A DNA stretch of 64,000 nucleotides from Xylocopa sonorina (GCF_050948175.1 NC_135205.1:7229795-7293794); one strand, 5' to 3'; positions 12,007-24,807 are shown, counted from the first letter of the stretch. Translations and numbers: made by a program. The notes: a model not told the origin generated them from the letters alone.

Positions 12007-12217
12007 CTCGACGGTGATCTTCAGCTCTCATTTTTTCGTATGGTCGCTATTATGCTCGTCCACGAGGGTCTCTCGGAAACTCGTTTGTCTGTACAAAGGA
12101 TCTTCCGACGATTATTAATTATCGCGAGTGGGTTTCGCATACGGAACAGAGTCAGTGTTCCGTAGCTCGAGTAAACTATTTACTTTTTCTTTTTTTTTGT
12201 CTTGGAGGGAATTAGAC
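12003..12217 (+). other. Candidate first exon downstream of the TATA promoter
   Basis: The segment runs from the proposed start at 12003 to TTAGAC|GTAAGTTTTC at 12217/12218, a full GTAAGT donor. It contains an ATG at 12040 opening a 41-codon frame (starts MVAIMLVHEG) that closes with TAG at 12163-12165, before the donor. The exon would therefore be a leader with an upstream open frame, not the main coding start. The T-rich tract at 12180-12200 lies inside it. No downstream partner exon could be identified. Confidence 0.27.
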
Positions 12218-12867
12218 GTAAGTTTTCGATCGGAGAGTCGGTTATCGAGCGGAGAACGAAAGCGTTCCCGGACAAAGAAGATTAATGCGAGGGCAGTTGC
12301 GACATTTTCGAGCGACGTCGCGTCGATCCCAATATACGGCTCGCGACGGGCATGGTAATAATTAGAATTAATTTAGGTGGAACGTTAAATCTAGGCGAGT
12401 GGGCCCTCGAACAGGAATAACCCAACTGGCTCTGATTAGTCTTAATGTGTTAATTAGAGAAGATTGCTCTCTGCCAATTCCTTCCACTCCCTCCTATCCT
12501 CCCCGTAGTTCTCCGTTCTCCGTTCTCCGTTCCACGGCCTTCGTCCGCTGTCGCCAAACTGGACGGTAGATGGCAAGCCAGTTTGCCAATGGGGAAGACA
12601 GGAAGAGCAATAGAGAAGGAGAAGGCAAACGGTGCGGAGTTTACCAAGTATCATATTTTATCGGGCATCAACGTACCGACAAGCACGCACACTACGCTGT
12701 CCACGCACACGCGCGTGCCGGCCGATCATTAATCACTATTATCTCGGGGTAATTTTTCTTCGATATAATTTCGTCTGTTTACCCCCGCGAGTTGGCGCGC
12801 GAGCCTGCACACCGTCAAGACGAGGACACGGCTCCGCTTCGAAGAGTGGCGCCGCACCGCTTCGCTT

Positions 12868-12871
<4 letters not shown>

Positions 12872-12904
<33 letters not shown>
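12872..12904. repeat. (CT)n microsatellite
   Basis: About sixteen CT units, followed by interrupted pyrimidine-rich sequence to about 12985. Confidence 0.95.
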
Positions 12905-12906
<2 letters not shown>

Positions 12907-13478
12907 ACTATTATACTCTTCTCCTCTTCGACTCCTCCATCGCGTCTCCTTTTCCTCCCTCCCGCCCTTCCCTCTCCTGTTCACGGTTCGTGAACTCTCG
13001 ACATCGACTTTATGTGTACACACGCCTGCAGCTTCGTTAGCCTCAAACTCGACGTGTTTCCCACACCGATGACTGTCAAATCAGCCCTCTTCCTTTTGCC
13101 ACGCGGAACGCTCCACGGCCTGCTTCACGGCCTGCGCTCCACCAACTTTTCTCCCGCCAATGAAATCCCACGAATCCCTTTCATTTCGTACATACCACGG
13201 AATCAACAGGACTTTATCCTTCATCGTAATTCCATTGGTAACCTCATATAAAAATTAGACTGAAATTAATAATCAGTGGCGCGTGTAGTCGAACGAGAGA
13301 TCCTGCCCGCAAAACGATTTTCCACTAATTTCTCGTAACTTTCTCGAGACTTTCACGAATTACCACGGGAGCATGTCACTGGGCGAAAAATGATCACAAA
13401 TCGAGCGTTAAGATTTATGGCTTATAACTTTCATAATCCGAGATATTGTCACTTTCGTAATCTACCTGAAACTTACAG

Positions 13479-13503
13479 CCCCCCCCCCCCCTCCCCCGCC
13501 CCC
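13479..13503. repeat. C-rich tract (C13, C5, C5)
   Basis: A run of thirteen C, then T, five C, G, five C. The opposite strand is strongly G-quadruplex-prone. Confidence 0.95.
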
Positions 13504-14400
13504 TTTACACTCCGATGAACCACTACTTTCTACAATTTTCACATTTTTCTACCATTCCTCGATCTACACTCTAATCATACTTGAAATGTACGCACTTCGA
13601 TATTTATATTACTCTTACTTACTCGTATTATTTTATTTGCGGCTGTTTGACTGCTAACAATTAGCGTAATAATGTTCGCTAACTATCGGGGAGAGCAAAA
13701 ATCCGGTTGGTACCACTCGAGACTCGTTACACCACTTTCGTTTCTTTCTTTGCGCGTTTCTTCCCGGCGTTAAAACACTAATTCCTATCCGAGCACTCGC
13801 AAGTGAAGTTATTTACATAGTTAATGCGAATACTCGCGCGCATCTTATTGGCTCGTCCACATTGTAGTCGGGATATAATCCCGTGAATTCATCGAGCTAT
13901 TTAAGAAAGTAACTGGTCGGCCGTTTAAACAAGGGAAAATTTTCGTGTAAATCAAGAACGCGAGACATTATCGATACGGATCATCCATCCGGGCCAGAGA
14001 GAAATGTAAGCGCAAGGTTTTCAAACGACGCAATGAACGTCGATGCTTAAATAAATGATAGTGTTACCCGAGAGTAACGAGAGTGCCACGGAATTATATG
14101 TTTCGCGTTACATAAGGCCCCCCATTATGCGTTAAGTCTCCGTTGTATCCACCCCCTCTCCCCTTCCTCATTCCACTCGACTGTAGCACATCCTAGGGAC
14201 TAACTATCCTCCGTCCAAAGACTAACTAAGCGACTCTGAGATCCTGTAGATCTTTCCACGAGATGATGGTCATTCGACCAACGGGTATAAATCACCTAAG
14301 AGAAGTGTCATCCTGGGGTCCCACCTATCCTCCCCCTACCCCAACCGCCCCCGGCATTCCTTCATTTGAATGCAACTCTCTTTCATCTATCTCTTTTTGC

Positions 14401-14430
14401 TCTCTCTCTCTCTCTCTCTTCTCTTCCTCT
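14401..14430. repeat. (CT)n microsatellite, imperfect at its right end
   Basis: About ten CT units, then CTTCTCTTCCTCT. Confidence 0.9.
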
Positions 14431-17400
14431 CCCGTGACATTATGAAGCATAGGCACACGTAGCAGTAAATGAATATTGTATCAGTTGTCTTCGTCGTCGC
14501 CTCCTTTTTTTCTCCCGAGTCATTGCAGCAAGGTCTCGGTCGCGGCTGAACTCTCGTCGGGGTGCAAGAATGAAACAATGGCTCCTTACGATTGTTCACG
14601 GGGTACAGGCTGTAAAAAAAACTGGGGGAAAAGTAATTTCTCTGTACTATTCTTTTTGATACGCTCGGACTCGTCAGGTCCTTAGATGCGATGTACAAAG
14701 TTTGTTTTCAACCAGAGTGAGAGGAAGAGAAAGAGAAAGAGAGAAAGTGAATGGCGAGTCAGCAGGTCGTGAGATGTTCTTAATTAATCACTTATATTCA
14801 ATAACGAGAGATAGAGCGAGAGGGTTTTGAATGCATCGACGATGATTGTGAGGATTATCTGTTCGCTCGGGCACATTAATAATTAGCAAGAGAAAGATGG
14901 GGAGGGAGGAAGAGCGAGTTAGCGGTATCACTGTTACTCTGTGTTGATTTGATCAGCCTGTCTGGGATTCTTTGCCTGCTCCATGGAACACGACGCGGAT
15001 GGAGGAGAAACAATTATTAAGGGTCTTTGAGCAGAGAAGCTTTCTTGCCCGTGAGATTAATATCATCCGTATCGCGATCCTCGCGATTTTTCAATTAATT
15101 CTGAAAAACTTATCGTAAGTGGTGTCAATTGTGCCAACGGAGAGATGGAAATTGATATCGTTTTTTAACGATCGGTAAAAATTTAAATGATTTCCTCTGT
15201 ACACAGCGTAGCGAACACCAGTATCAATTTGATTGGTTGGTTCACGAAACCAACATACCGGAGAAACACACCTCAGGCTTTCAATGTAGAAATCCCAACT
15301 GTGTTCAGGCACAACCGTAAACTCATGGAGTGACCAGTTAAGATCTTCGTTAATTATCGTCATTTATAATTGTCTTTTCCCGTGCCTCCCTCCCAGCCAG
15401 GCTGGTCCTCGGAGAAGGGGAGTACAACAAGGGAACCTGCCTCTTCCTTCTCTTTTCCTCGAGGTTTAATATTTCAAATAAATGCGTACATTAGCGCGCT
15501 ATCTCTGCCTGATCCTCTGTTGACTATTAACAACGTCGACCCAGCCACTATTATGACTTATCTGACCAGGGGCCAGGCTACAATACCACCCCCTGTTGCA
15601 CCCCTCTTTTTCCTCCTGGCAGCCTCAACAACACCGGTCCGATAATATACTGCGTTGTTTGATACAGTATAAAAAGGTATAGACAAATGCAAATTATAGG
15701 TAGTATCGAAAAGAAAAAAATCGCGAACGTTCAACTACCAGTTCGAGAGGAACTTAATTTTTATATAATATATACGACTGGTTGATTGCGGGATCGAGAA
15801 TTTTTACGAATTGCCGGTAACGCATTAACGACTAATGACTAATGACCAACGAACGCGACCGTATATACATGCGTATGTATAGGTAGACTAGACTGTTCGT
15901 AAATGAAGCTACCTGCTGTAGAGTTTTCACCGACAGTCGTTTGTCGTTCCTTTCATTTCGGCCCATTCTACTCCAGTCCTTACTTCCTTATCGATGCTTG
16001 TCGTCTCTTATTAATGAGCCGAAGATAAATTCGGGGACACGACACGGTCGTGGCTACTTGGGAGGGCGCCTTCCTCATATTTCTAAACGAACAGAAGCGA
16101 AATTACGGAAGAGAGGGTGATCCGCATCGTCTGGTCGAAAAATATTCTTCCGCCATTTAACATAGAGCGTAAAAACGATGATTAATTCGGTACTCATCGC
16201 CGGCCTGCCCGTTCGTCGCTCGTGAATCATATTTCTCTTGGTAATCTTTCCATTACGCTGATCGAGAATTCATTTTTCTTGCATCATGCAAAGTGGAGTA
16301 AACAAAAATCGGCAATCGGTCTTTTCTTAACTGGAAATCGAAAGTTTTGCTTCTCGTAAATCTTGTATATCCGTGTGGTAGGACGCGCGAACGGTATCGA
16401 GCAAAAAGCGCGGTCAGGGCGCAGACGTTCGTTCACGAATTTGGTGTCAGTGTTGGACCGCACCCTTTGGCCATGGGGGCCCGCTTGGTTGCCTCGTTGG
16501 TTGCCCCGTTGAAAAAAATACCACACCCCCCGCCGAGACCGAGATTCCCCTCCTCCCAGATTCTTCTTTTCTCGCTCCTAATATATATTTAATCAGGCCC
16601 AAAAGTGCGCCAAGGCGCGCGCGAGGGCTCGCCCATACGGAGGAAGTTAAAGACCGGACTCGCACTCGAGTCGTTCGATGGTCACGAACACAGCTGACCA
16701 GGAACATTAAGCTGACACCCACACGTACGAGCCAGGGTACGACCCTCTTTCTTTTTCTTTTTCTCGTTCGCCTCGTCTTCCCTCCTCTTCCTTTCCATCC
16801 GTCGTCGTTCGTTCTATTTCCCTCCTCGTCCACCGAGTGGATTCGAACACCTTTTTTGAATCAGAGGGTCAAGCGACTTGGCCGTAGATCATCTTAATGC
16901 CTCCATTGTTGTTTTAGGACGCCCGCGACTATACTGGGTGTCCGAAGCGATAATGTCGATGTATCGCGCGCACGACACATACCACAGGCGTACCACGGGA
17001 GTAGCAGAGGAAACCAGTGGGAAAGGGGGACCGGAGAGAATTTTATTGACCAAATTCAAGGGTGTGCCTCGCGGATGTGCTTGAACGTAGCTTTACGCGT
17101 TTCGAAGAATGGCACCCCGATGCATCGAAGATCGACCGCTCCGCTTTTATCGTGGCTGAAAGCGAACTTTTATTCCACTCCGGATGGTCCACTGCTCAGA
17201 CGGTTATCTATCTCCCGGGTACCACCTTAAATCGACGATTTTTCACGATTACAGAAGCATAGGTATCTAGGATTGCTAGGGCCCGACGCTCCGCGTCTCA
17301 TTCTTCGCTTTCAGCGTATCGCGTCGCTGTCATCGTTATTGCAAAAATTGTACGCGCATCGCGCATATCGTGTCGACTTAATGTGGGTTCGCCATTCTCC

Positions 17401-17577
17401 ACTCGAAATTACAATAATCTCGGTCATAAATTGAGCCGTTACGTCGCGATCCTGTATTATTCGCTTTAACGTGACTTTTAAGCGGGCTACAATTGCTGAT
17501 CGAAAATTCTCACCCGCGGCTACGAAAAAGAGCAAAACTCGATACACCCTCGGCATCTAGTAGTTGTTAATAAAATA

Positions 17578-18195
17578 ATGGTGGTCGCCGAATTGGAATG
17601 GAAAAGCGGAGACACGAGTTTTGATAATCGAGAAGATAAATTGAGCAATTACAGGGATCGCATTCTATTCCCTTTCGGGGCGGGCCATCGGAAGAGAACC
17701 GAAGGAAGGTCCAAGATGGAGCGTTCGTGTGGCGCGATCGCGCCACGTTGCGACTCTGTATCGCGCTCTGGACGTGTTCGAAATAATCGCGGCCGTTTCT
17801 TTCGAACATTCCGCCGCGTGCTCCCTCGCGGTCTGCTTTTTCGGTACTTTCGAACGATTTCAGGGCCCCGGCGCGGGCATCGGGCGAACAGGAAAGGCCA
17901 CTCTTGGCCGGCTTGTAAATCCGCCGCTCCTTGTAAATCCGCCTGTAATTCCGGGCAGGGACGCGAGTGCGAGGGCCCCGCTAAGGAGAAAGAGAAAGAA
18001 GAGTTACGGCCGACACGAATCGCGAATTATCCTTGGAAACAGGCCGCGGTAGACGCCGGAGGTCGCCAGCCGTTGACATCGGAAACTACTTCGATCTTCG
18101 ATTGCCGGCCCGTGGTCCACCTGGCCAGGGATCGGCATCCGAAATCGTTCCAGAATCCACGCGAAAACCGTTCGAACCGTTGCGATCCTCTCTGA
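17578..18195 (+). other. Long open frame, 205 codons, coding status doubtful
   Basis: The frame is open from an ATG at 17578 to a stop at 18195; a second ATG at 17716 sits in an AAGATGG context. The translation is rich in Arg, Ser, Pro and Gly, as expected from CpG-rich DNA, and includes an 18-bp palindrome and a directly repeated 13-mer (TTGTAAATCCGCC at 17913-17925 and 17931-17943). No domain, signal peptide or membrane segment is visible. I list it as one of the longer ATG-initiated frames but lean towards a chance frame. Confidence 0.12.
17729..17746. other. 18-bp perfect palindrome
   Basis: GTGGCGCGATCGCGCCAC reads the same on both strands with no spacer. It lies 13 bp after the AAGATGG at 17713. 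It could bind a dimeric factor or simply reflect CG-rich sequence. Confidence 0.9.
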
Positions 18196-18790
18196 TACTG
18201 CTTATGCTTTCCCTCATCTCTTATCGCGCGTTAATTGTGTATGCGCGAAGATTCGATACGTACCTGTTATCTATCTAGCGGCCGGTTCAAGCGCTTGGAT
18301 GCGAGGCCGGAGAGCACGGTGTGATAAGACGGTTCGAGATGGAAAAAAAGGAAGACGAAGGAAGACGAACGAGAATCAGAACCAGCTCGACTAATCCGGC
18401 TGTAGATCGAATCTCGCATCAATAATCTTAATAAAGCTACAACTACTTACTTATGCTAACGTGTAACGAGTACAGGGCACCGAAGACTCTCTCTTCTAAT
18501 TCCAATGCTTCGATCGCACACAAATCCCTCGATTCGATTCGAAGCGGGTAATGCGATTATTGATTTTAAAGCTGATCGCGAGTCCTACCCCTACTCGCCG
18601 CGATTCCTCCCCGAAAGATTTTTCACGTACCGCGCGACTGATAAGCTCGTTGGATAATATAAATTACTCGCGGTGGGAACTCGCGGCTATCGGCGCTATT
18701 GTGCGAAGCATAACCAGCCGTATCTTACGCGACCAAGTTAAGATATACTTGCCCGATAAATAAAGGTACGAGCAGTGCGGTAGATAAAGT

Positions 18791-19381
18791 TTAACCATGA
18801 CTCGATCCCCGGTGCACTTCTTTCAGGAGTACACACTCGAAATTTAGGACCCCCGTTACATGCCGACGAATTTCATGCTGTAGGGTGTTATACGCGGCGA
18901 GCGACATAAAACCAGGCTCGTAACGACGTTTGCTATAGAGATTTCTCTGCTCTGGTCCTCTCACCCCATCTAGACCCGGCTGAAGGAGGTTAAGGTTCCG
19001 GGTAGAGGGGATGGCTCGGAGCAGAGTGGGTGGAAGAGACTTGGCATATGCATAAGGGAACCTTACCGGTCTCCGACACCTTCGAACCGCTAAACCTCCA
19101 CCCGAGTCTTTTTCTTCGTCGAACCTTTCTGGCTTTCGCCCGGGCACCGTTCTCTTTCGCTGGTTAATTAGATTTTGATGGCCAGCATGAGCATTTGCAT
19201 CCTTTATCCCGGGAACCCGCCGTTCTTCTCGCGCTCGTCCCCCCTCTCCTTCTTTCAGCTTTCTTTCTCTCTCTCTCTCTCTCTCCGCGTTTCGCGTTTT
19301 TCTCTCGCTCCGCAGGGGAGAGCCGTTTAGACCTTCGGAACTCGAAAGCGATTTAGCGGCCCAGGGGCCAAGTGTCAACAA
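18791..19381 (-). other. Long minus-strand open frame containing a GA repeat, doubtful coding
   Basis: The frame is open for 196 codons. Its upstream end is rich in Glu-Arg repeats because it reads through the CT/GA microsatellite at 19266-19285. The remainder is of mixed composition (for example KDANAHAGHQNLINQ). There is no ATG near its start; the first methionine falls late. A donor-like ACCG|GTAAGG lies within it near 19068-19073 (minus strand). It may contain an exon, but the repeat-derived part argues for chance. Confidence 0.13.
19266..19285. repeat. (CT)n microsatellite
   Basis: Between nine and ten CT units after TTCTTT. Confidence 0.95.
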
Positions 19382-19396
19382 GCCCGGTATTGCTCA

Positions 19397-19408
19397 GGTA
19401 CCGGTACC
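19397..19408. other. 12-bp palindrome GGTACCGGTACC
   Basis: A perfect palindrome made of two GGTACC units. Confidence 0.9.
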
Positions 19409-19715
19409 AGCCAACTGCGAACCATCTTTTTCTTTCCCCTCGTTTGGATCGCGTTAGACGTATCTAGCCACCGCGCACCGGATCATCGAACGATTCTGTT
19501 CAATTTCAAGAGCGTCGTGAAATTTCTCCGTTGAATATTCACGTTTAATCGAGCACCGATTATCCCGATCGGGTCGAATGAAATCCGCGGATCAGATTGG
19601 TTAGGAGAGCGTTTCGCGCGGCAGAAATTCCGTCACGACGGGGTCGAAGGAACGAGAGAATACCTGGCGTGAGGGCAAACGTCAAAACACACCTCGTCCA
19701 CCCACACGTGTACGT

Positions 19716-19799
19716 GCGGTCGGTCGGTCGGTCGGTCGGTCGCTCGGTTGATCGGTCGGTTGGTCGTTCGTTCGTTCGTTCGTTCGTTCGTTCGTTCGA
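19716..19799. repeat. Compound tetranucleotide repeat, (CGGT)n then (CGTT)n
   Basis: CGGT units with a few substitutions run to about 19762 and pass directly into about nine CGTT units. Overlapping frames on both strands here are translations of the repeat (VGRS/FVRS or ERTN units), not genes. Confidence 0.95.
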
Positions 19800-19819
19800 G
19801 CGCGTATATACACACTAAC

Positions 19820-22050
19820 AGCTAAAAGATTCCTACGGGGCAACCAATGACTGGAATGACTTGCACTCGATGTCGAACCGAAGATCCCTCTCGGTCCCCC
19901 TCCGCCAGCCGGCGCGTCCATCTACTCACCTCCTTCTATTTACCAGGGAATCTCTCCGGTCTCTTTGTCAGACAGGTTATCTTCTTCGAGGGAGGTGCAG
20001 GCTTAATTTAATTAATTCCATGCGCCATCTTGACAAGTGTGTGCGCCCCGTACGCGCATCCAAAGAATAATTTTCATACTCATCCACCTTTCCTTTACCT
20101 TCTTTCAGCCCACCCCTAGCCTCCTCTCCCCCGCCTCTTCCGTCTCTTCTTTCTCAACTCTGGTCCGTACTCTGGTCGCTCGAACCCCGTTTCTTCGGTT
20201 ATCAGATCCCCGATTCATACTCGTCAAGCGCGAGCTCGCTCGGCAAAAGAGAGTGGCGACCAACGGAAAGGAGGAGGCAGAGAAACCTGGGAGAGAAGGA
20301 GGGGCGAAAGAGGGAGAGAGAAAAAAAGAACGCGTTTATCCGCTCCCATCTCGGCGAGGTCATTTGTCTTTTTGATGTCGCACCGTATCTGATTCGTTAA
20401 TTGCGAGAGCTCGCGTGTGATCGACTCTCTTCGGATACGCGCGGCCCGCCGCGGCGGATAGATCGGGGCACCCAGCGGATATTCCGAATTGAAAAGATTT
20501 TTCGGCGATACGGGGACGAGAACGATGAAGATTTATTGTGAAACTGTCATACGCCGTTATCGCCCGAGATCTTTTCAATATTGAAAACGTCCAGCAGGCA
20601 GGCAGGCAGGCAGGCGCGGCGGCCATTACGATCGTTAGGAACTCTGTCCACACGCGACTGATCACCGCTCATTACGTCCTCTCGATAAAACGAGGCAAAA
20701 CATTTCAAACGGGGAAAATCAAACTACTCGCGTATCCTAACCGTGAACCGGTTGCGCGGAAACGGGAATTAAACCGGGCATATATCGAAATTTTTGTCAC
20801 GAGGACTCAATTTAGCCCCCCCCGCAATCAGATCGACAACCCGCGCGGTTCGAGCAGTTTTCTTTACATCGTTACATCTCTTCGACATCTGCTGCATCAT
20901 CCGTGATCATTTTGCAAATCATTTTCAATAATGTCTCGGCGAACGTCCAATATTTGCATACAGTTACCGACACGTTTCCTTCAATAACCGTCTTCAACGT
21001 CTCCGACACGCTTCGAATTTGTCCCTTTCTCGTTTCTTTTCTCCAATTTTCACGGCACACTTGTTAGCACTGTTAGTACCTTCGCGCGAGCATCTATTTA
21101 CACGAGAGCGAGATGGAGAGAGAAATGGAATTTTATATAGGTATGATTTAGTGCGAACGCCTCGAAAAATGGTTGGCGTTTTTAAAAGAATACCAGTAAT
21201 TACGAAGCAGCGCAGCGTAGGAACCAGTAAAAGCGCGCGCGATCCGTCCGGGCACTTTGCGTTCCATTCGCGGTCGCTCAAGGCGATCCTGGCGTTGAAC
21301 ATCACCCGAAGGTAGGAAAGGAAGAAAGACGGTCCATCATTTAAGTCGCTGGCCTTAAACCTTTAGCGCAGATTTATGGGTAATCGAGGGGCCAACGCCG
21401 AACATCATCCACGAAAGCAGCGAGGGCTTCACGCTCGTCAATTGGCAGGGAACGAGAAGTCGAAAACGCGAGAGAGACGCCCGGACGAGAAGAGTGAATT
21501 TATGTACACGTATAGGCAACACACGCATTGACGTTGGCCAGGATTCACAATGGAACGAGTCGAACATCGATTACGATCTCCATTCGGACGTGTCGTGCCC
21601 CGGGGTGGTATTTAAAGTCCCTAATTTCCGATCAATCAAAAAACTTTTCATGGAACGAAAAAATGAATCACGTTGCGCTGGGCGGATCGCCGCACCACCG
21701 CGCCGTTAACTAGACACACAATGGCTCGCATTAGAGGTAGAAGGAGAGAGCGAGAGAGGGAGATCCCTTTCGAGCTGGTTCGCTCGTCAGACACGGTCAC
21801 CACCGATAGCACAGGGTGGCTCTCCACTCTCCAAGATCCTCGATACCGAAGAACGGAGAGACGCCGAATGCTCGCCGGACGCGAGAAGGAGAAGATGAGA
21901 GATAACTTCTCTCTTCATCGGGGAACGAAGAGAAATAGAAAAGGAAGAAGAGTAGCTTGTTGAGATTGGGCCGCTGCACGGGGTGTCAAGGGGGCAGCTG
22001 GGGTGAGAGAGATCCCAACGTCGATAACTAACTCGGTGTGATCACTGAAA
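19820..22050. other. No supported gene
   Basis: The stretch contains a CAGG repeat at 20595-20615 and mixed sequence. The frame across 20538-20906 reads through that repeat and is not supported. Confidence 0.6.
20595..20615. repeat. (CAGG)n microsatellite
   Basis: Between four and five tandem CAGG units. Confidence 0.9.
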
Positions 22051-22051
22051 A

Positions 22052-22645
22052 ATGGCTGTCAAACATTCTTGTCGTTTTAACTCGCGGGAGCACCCCGACC
22101 ACCTTTCTTTCTCCTTCCCCCTTCCTACCGAAACCGCCTCGCGGACCAGACTAATGGTTCGTGCTCGTGACGGATCGCGTCGCTCTCCTAGACAACCACG
22201 GATCGCTAATTTCTCCCTTAAATCCGTTCCGTTCTCATTCTTCAATGGAAACGCCTCGCGACATGCCGTTTCGAGTGTTCTGTCTGTGTCGCCGGAATTT
22301 CACGCACGTATCCACACGTTGTTACGGACGATGGAACACAGAGACGTTACCCGGTTAAAGTCACCAACAGTCGCTGGCAAGATTATGAACGAGCTCGACT
22401 TAAGAAAGGATCGCAAGGGTTGCCTCGGTTATATTTATTTATTTTTCACCCTTCCGCGCTCGATCTTCGGCAACCCTAACGGCTGGTATAAATTCTTCTA
22501 TAAATGGCTCCTTACCGACGACATTACTGCCAGTTACTCGCGACGGAAAGGAAACTTGGCGACGACACGAGAGAGCGGTTCGCTAATTTCTGGCCGCCTC
22601 TTCTTTGTCGAAATCGAGAGCAGAACTGGTAACGCTTCGAGTTGA
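22052..22645 (+). CDS. ATG-initiated 197-codon open frame, unknown, doubtful
   Basis: The ATG at 22052 has a favourable AAAAATGG context and the frame is intact to a TGA at 22643-22645. The first third is Arg/Ser/Pro-rich. The last third has an aromatic segment (YIYLFFTLPRSIFG, WYKFFYKWLL) that could be read as a short membrane-like stretch. No family is recognised, and no promoter, splice site or polyadenylation signal nearby supports it. In CpG-rich DNA several frames of this size are expected by chance in a window this long. Confidence 0.12.
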   Translation: MAVKHSCRFNSREHPDHLSFSFPLPTETASRTRLMVRARDGSRRSPRQPRIANFSLKSVPFSFFNGNASRHAVSSVLSVSPEFHARIHTLLRTMEHRDVTRLKSPTVAGKIMNELDLRKDRKGCLGYIYLFFTLPRSIFGNPNGWYKFFYKWLLTDDITASYSRRKGNLATTRESGSLISGRLFFVEIESRTGNASS

Positions 22646-23488
22646 AATAAAATTAAACGCTGCGGCGTTTTCGAGATGCAACGGACAATACGAATAGATA
22701 AGCAGAGAGAACCGTGAAAAGCGCGACCAAATATGGACGGTGGGTGGGTTAATCAATTCGAAATGATGCCGCCGATCGGTGAGAGAAGAGAGAAGATCTT
22801 TCGTGGCAAACGTGCACAGCATCTGATCCGCGAATCAACAAGCATCGACGAGAGCCGGATGGGAGCCGGATGGAAGACGGTGGTCGTGAGGCTAGGGGGA
22901 GAAGAGGAGTAGGAGGGCGGGGGGCTGGTGGAGAAGAATATAGAGAGGAGAGGGTATATAGACAGGGAAGATGGCGAACGAGGCCGAGAGGAGAAGTAGA
23001 GGGCAGGCTGGACCCGCGTGTTGCCCGGGGGTGCCAACCGCAGGATAATAATTTTATAATTGGGGGAATTACTCCGGCTCGCCGTGGTACAGTCCCTGTA
23101 CGTGGCGTGGGAGGGTCCACCGACATTGTTTCCATCCGGACGGACGGGACGGCGATCTCTTCACCGGCTGTATCTCCCTTGGGACGAAGCCGTGGGTGAG
23201 ATATGGCCGCATAATCATCGAATCATTATATCCACTCTCGAAATACCATCCGGGGCCGGAGCCACGGCCGAATTATAAAATTACGCGCAGCTTACTCGTT
23301 AAAAACATTATGAGCACTTTATCACAGGAACCGAAGGCTTCGTGTGTGCGTGTATGTACGTACACGTACGATCTGGCCGCGCGCTGCATCCTGTCTCGGG
23401 GAACGCATCCCGAGGGCCTTGTCACGGGAAGGCCCGTTTAACCCGTGACCCGCAGGCTTTCCAGGTCCTTCGTACCTATCTAGGGATC

Positions 23489-23514
23489 GAGAGAGAGAGA
23501 GAGAGAGAGAGAGA
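23489..23514. repeat. (GA)n microsatellite
   Basis: About thirteen GA units. Confidence 0.95.
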
Positions 23515-23638
23515 AAGAAAAGAAATTTTCGATGGTGAGGATCGCGAGAAATTACCGGCCAGGAAGTTGTTTCGTTCTTGCAGAGTTTTTATTCGCGTTT
23601 GGGACCGTTTAACATCGCGTTTGATACAACTTTTCTAC

Positions 23639-23695
23639 TCCCTTCCTTCCCTCCCTCTTTCCTTCCTTCCTTCCTTCCTTCCTTCCTTCCTTCCT
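23639..23695. repeat. (TTCC)n microsatellite
   Basis: About a dozen TTCC units with an interruption near 23651-23660. Confidence 0.95.
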
Positions 23696-24807
23696 GTTTT
23701 CCGTTCTTTTCGTTTCTTCGAATGCTCCGTTGACCGAGCGAATGGCGCAAGCTCGAAGCAACGTGTTCGCCAACGGTGGGAAAGAGGGTTTTCAAGAAAC
23801 AGACTGCTCGGTCGTTATCCCGAATAATTACCTCGTAACCTTCGAACCTCGTCTTCTGCTATCTATATCGGAAGAAAGAAACGGCGCGCGGTTCTCTACA
23901 CCTTTGGAAATTTTTGCTACAACTGGATAGGTAGAGATAGGTTCGCGGTAACTCTTTCTCGAGCCGCGAGCCAGTGGTGTATACCATTTTCGATCGTCTC
24001 GATTTTATCTGCCCCTACGGATACTTGTGTTCGAGCTCCGATGTCTTATTTCCCCGCGCAATGACGAGATATCGAGGGCCCCTATCTTTCTATTCTAATA
24101 TATCCAACATAGAAATGCAATACACCCGAGGAATGTATTCCTCTCGGTAGGGTCGTTACGCGCGCAAAGATTGCATATAGCCCCTGCAGGTGCAGACTCC
24201 GAGTCCGGGGTCAATATTCCGGTGTCTTCGTGGAAGGACGGTACTCTTGGGATGCGCGCGTTCTTGTAATTGCGACTAACCGTGCCGAGCACCAGCTTCG
24301 GTGTAATTATATCTCGTATCGTTAAATCTTTCTGCAATCTTGATCTGGCTGTGGAAAAAAAGGCCGCAGGTGGGACCAACTGTGTCGGGCGACTTCTCCA
24401 AAAGTTCTGTACGAACCACGCTCTCAAACTCGAAACGAGACTCGACTTTTACGATTCTAATATCAACGAACGAATCGTTGCTCGAGCAACCGTGCAATTA
24501 TAATGTTCGATTACCGAACCGTGAGACGTTCGAGGTCGAAATTATTAGACTGTACAGCTCGAGCGGAGGAAGAATGATTGGGTTCGCACGAAGAATGAAG
24601 ATGATGACGAGAAGAAAGAAGGGCGAACGTAGGGGGCGGGGAGTGGGGATGAACGAAGCAGTTCGTATTTCGTGAGGCTGGTAAGGTCGCTGGTTAGTTG
24701 CTTGGAAATCGAAATAATGAGGCATCGCCTCCTGGGCATAGTCATTGGATCACGTGCCACTGCGGTCGCGATCATTTCCCATTATTATTGTTATCGATCG
24801 CCGTGCC

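Larger units (their letters stand above)
12218..17560. other. No supported gene; repeat-bearing non-coding stretch
   Basis: This stretch contains CT microsatellites at 12872-12904 and 14401-14430, a polypyrimidine block to about 12985, and a C-rich run at 13479-13503. The frame at 15091-15363 on the minus strand (90 codons with ATG, tryptophan- and tyrosine-containing) is the only one whose composition departs from the Arg/Ser-rich chance frames around it. It has no known relative and no clear splice sites. Confidence 0.6.

Noticed and set aside
15091..15363. 90-codon minus-strand frame with ATG and unusual Trp/Tyr content
   Set aside because: No recognisable family, no supporting signals, and the length is within chance expectation; kept only as a remark.
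16838..16852. GTGGATTCGAACAC, tRNA T-arm-like on the minus strand
   Set aside because: The stem does not pair properly and no other tRNA arms are present.
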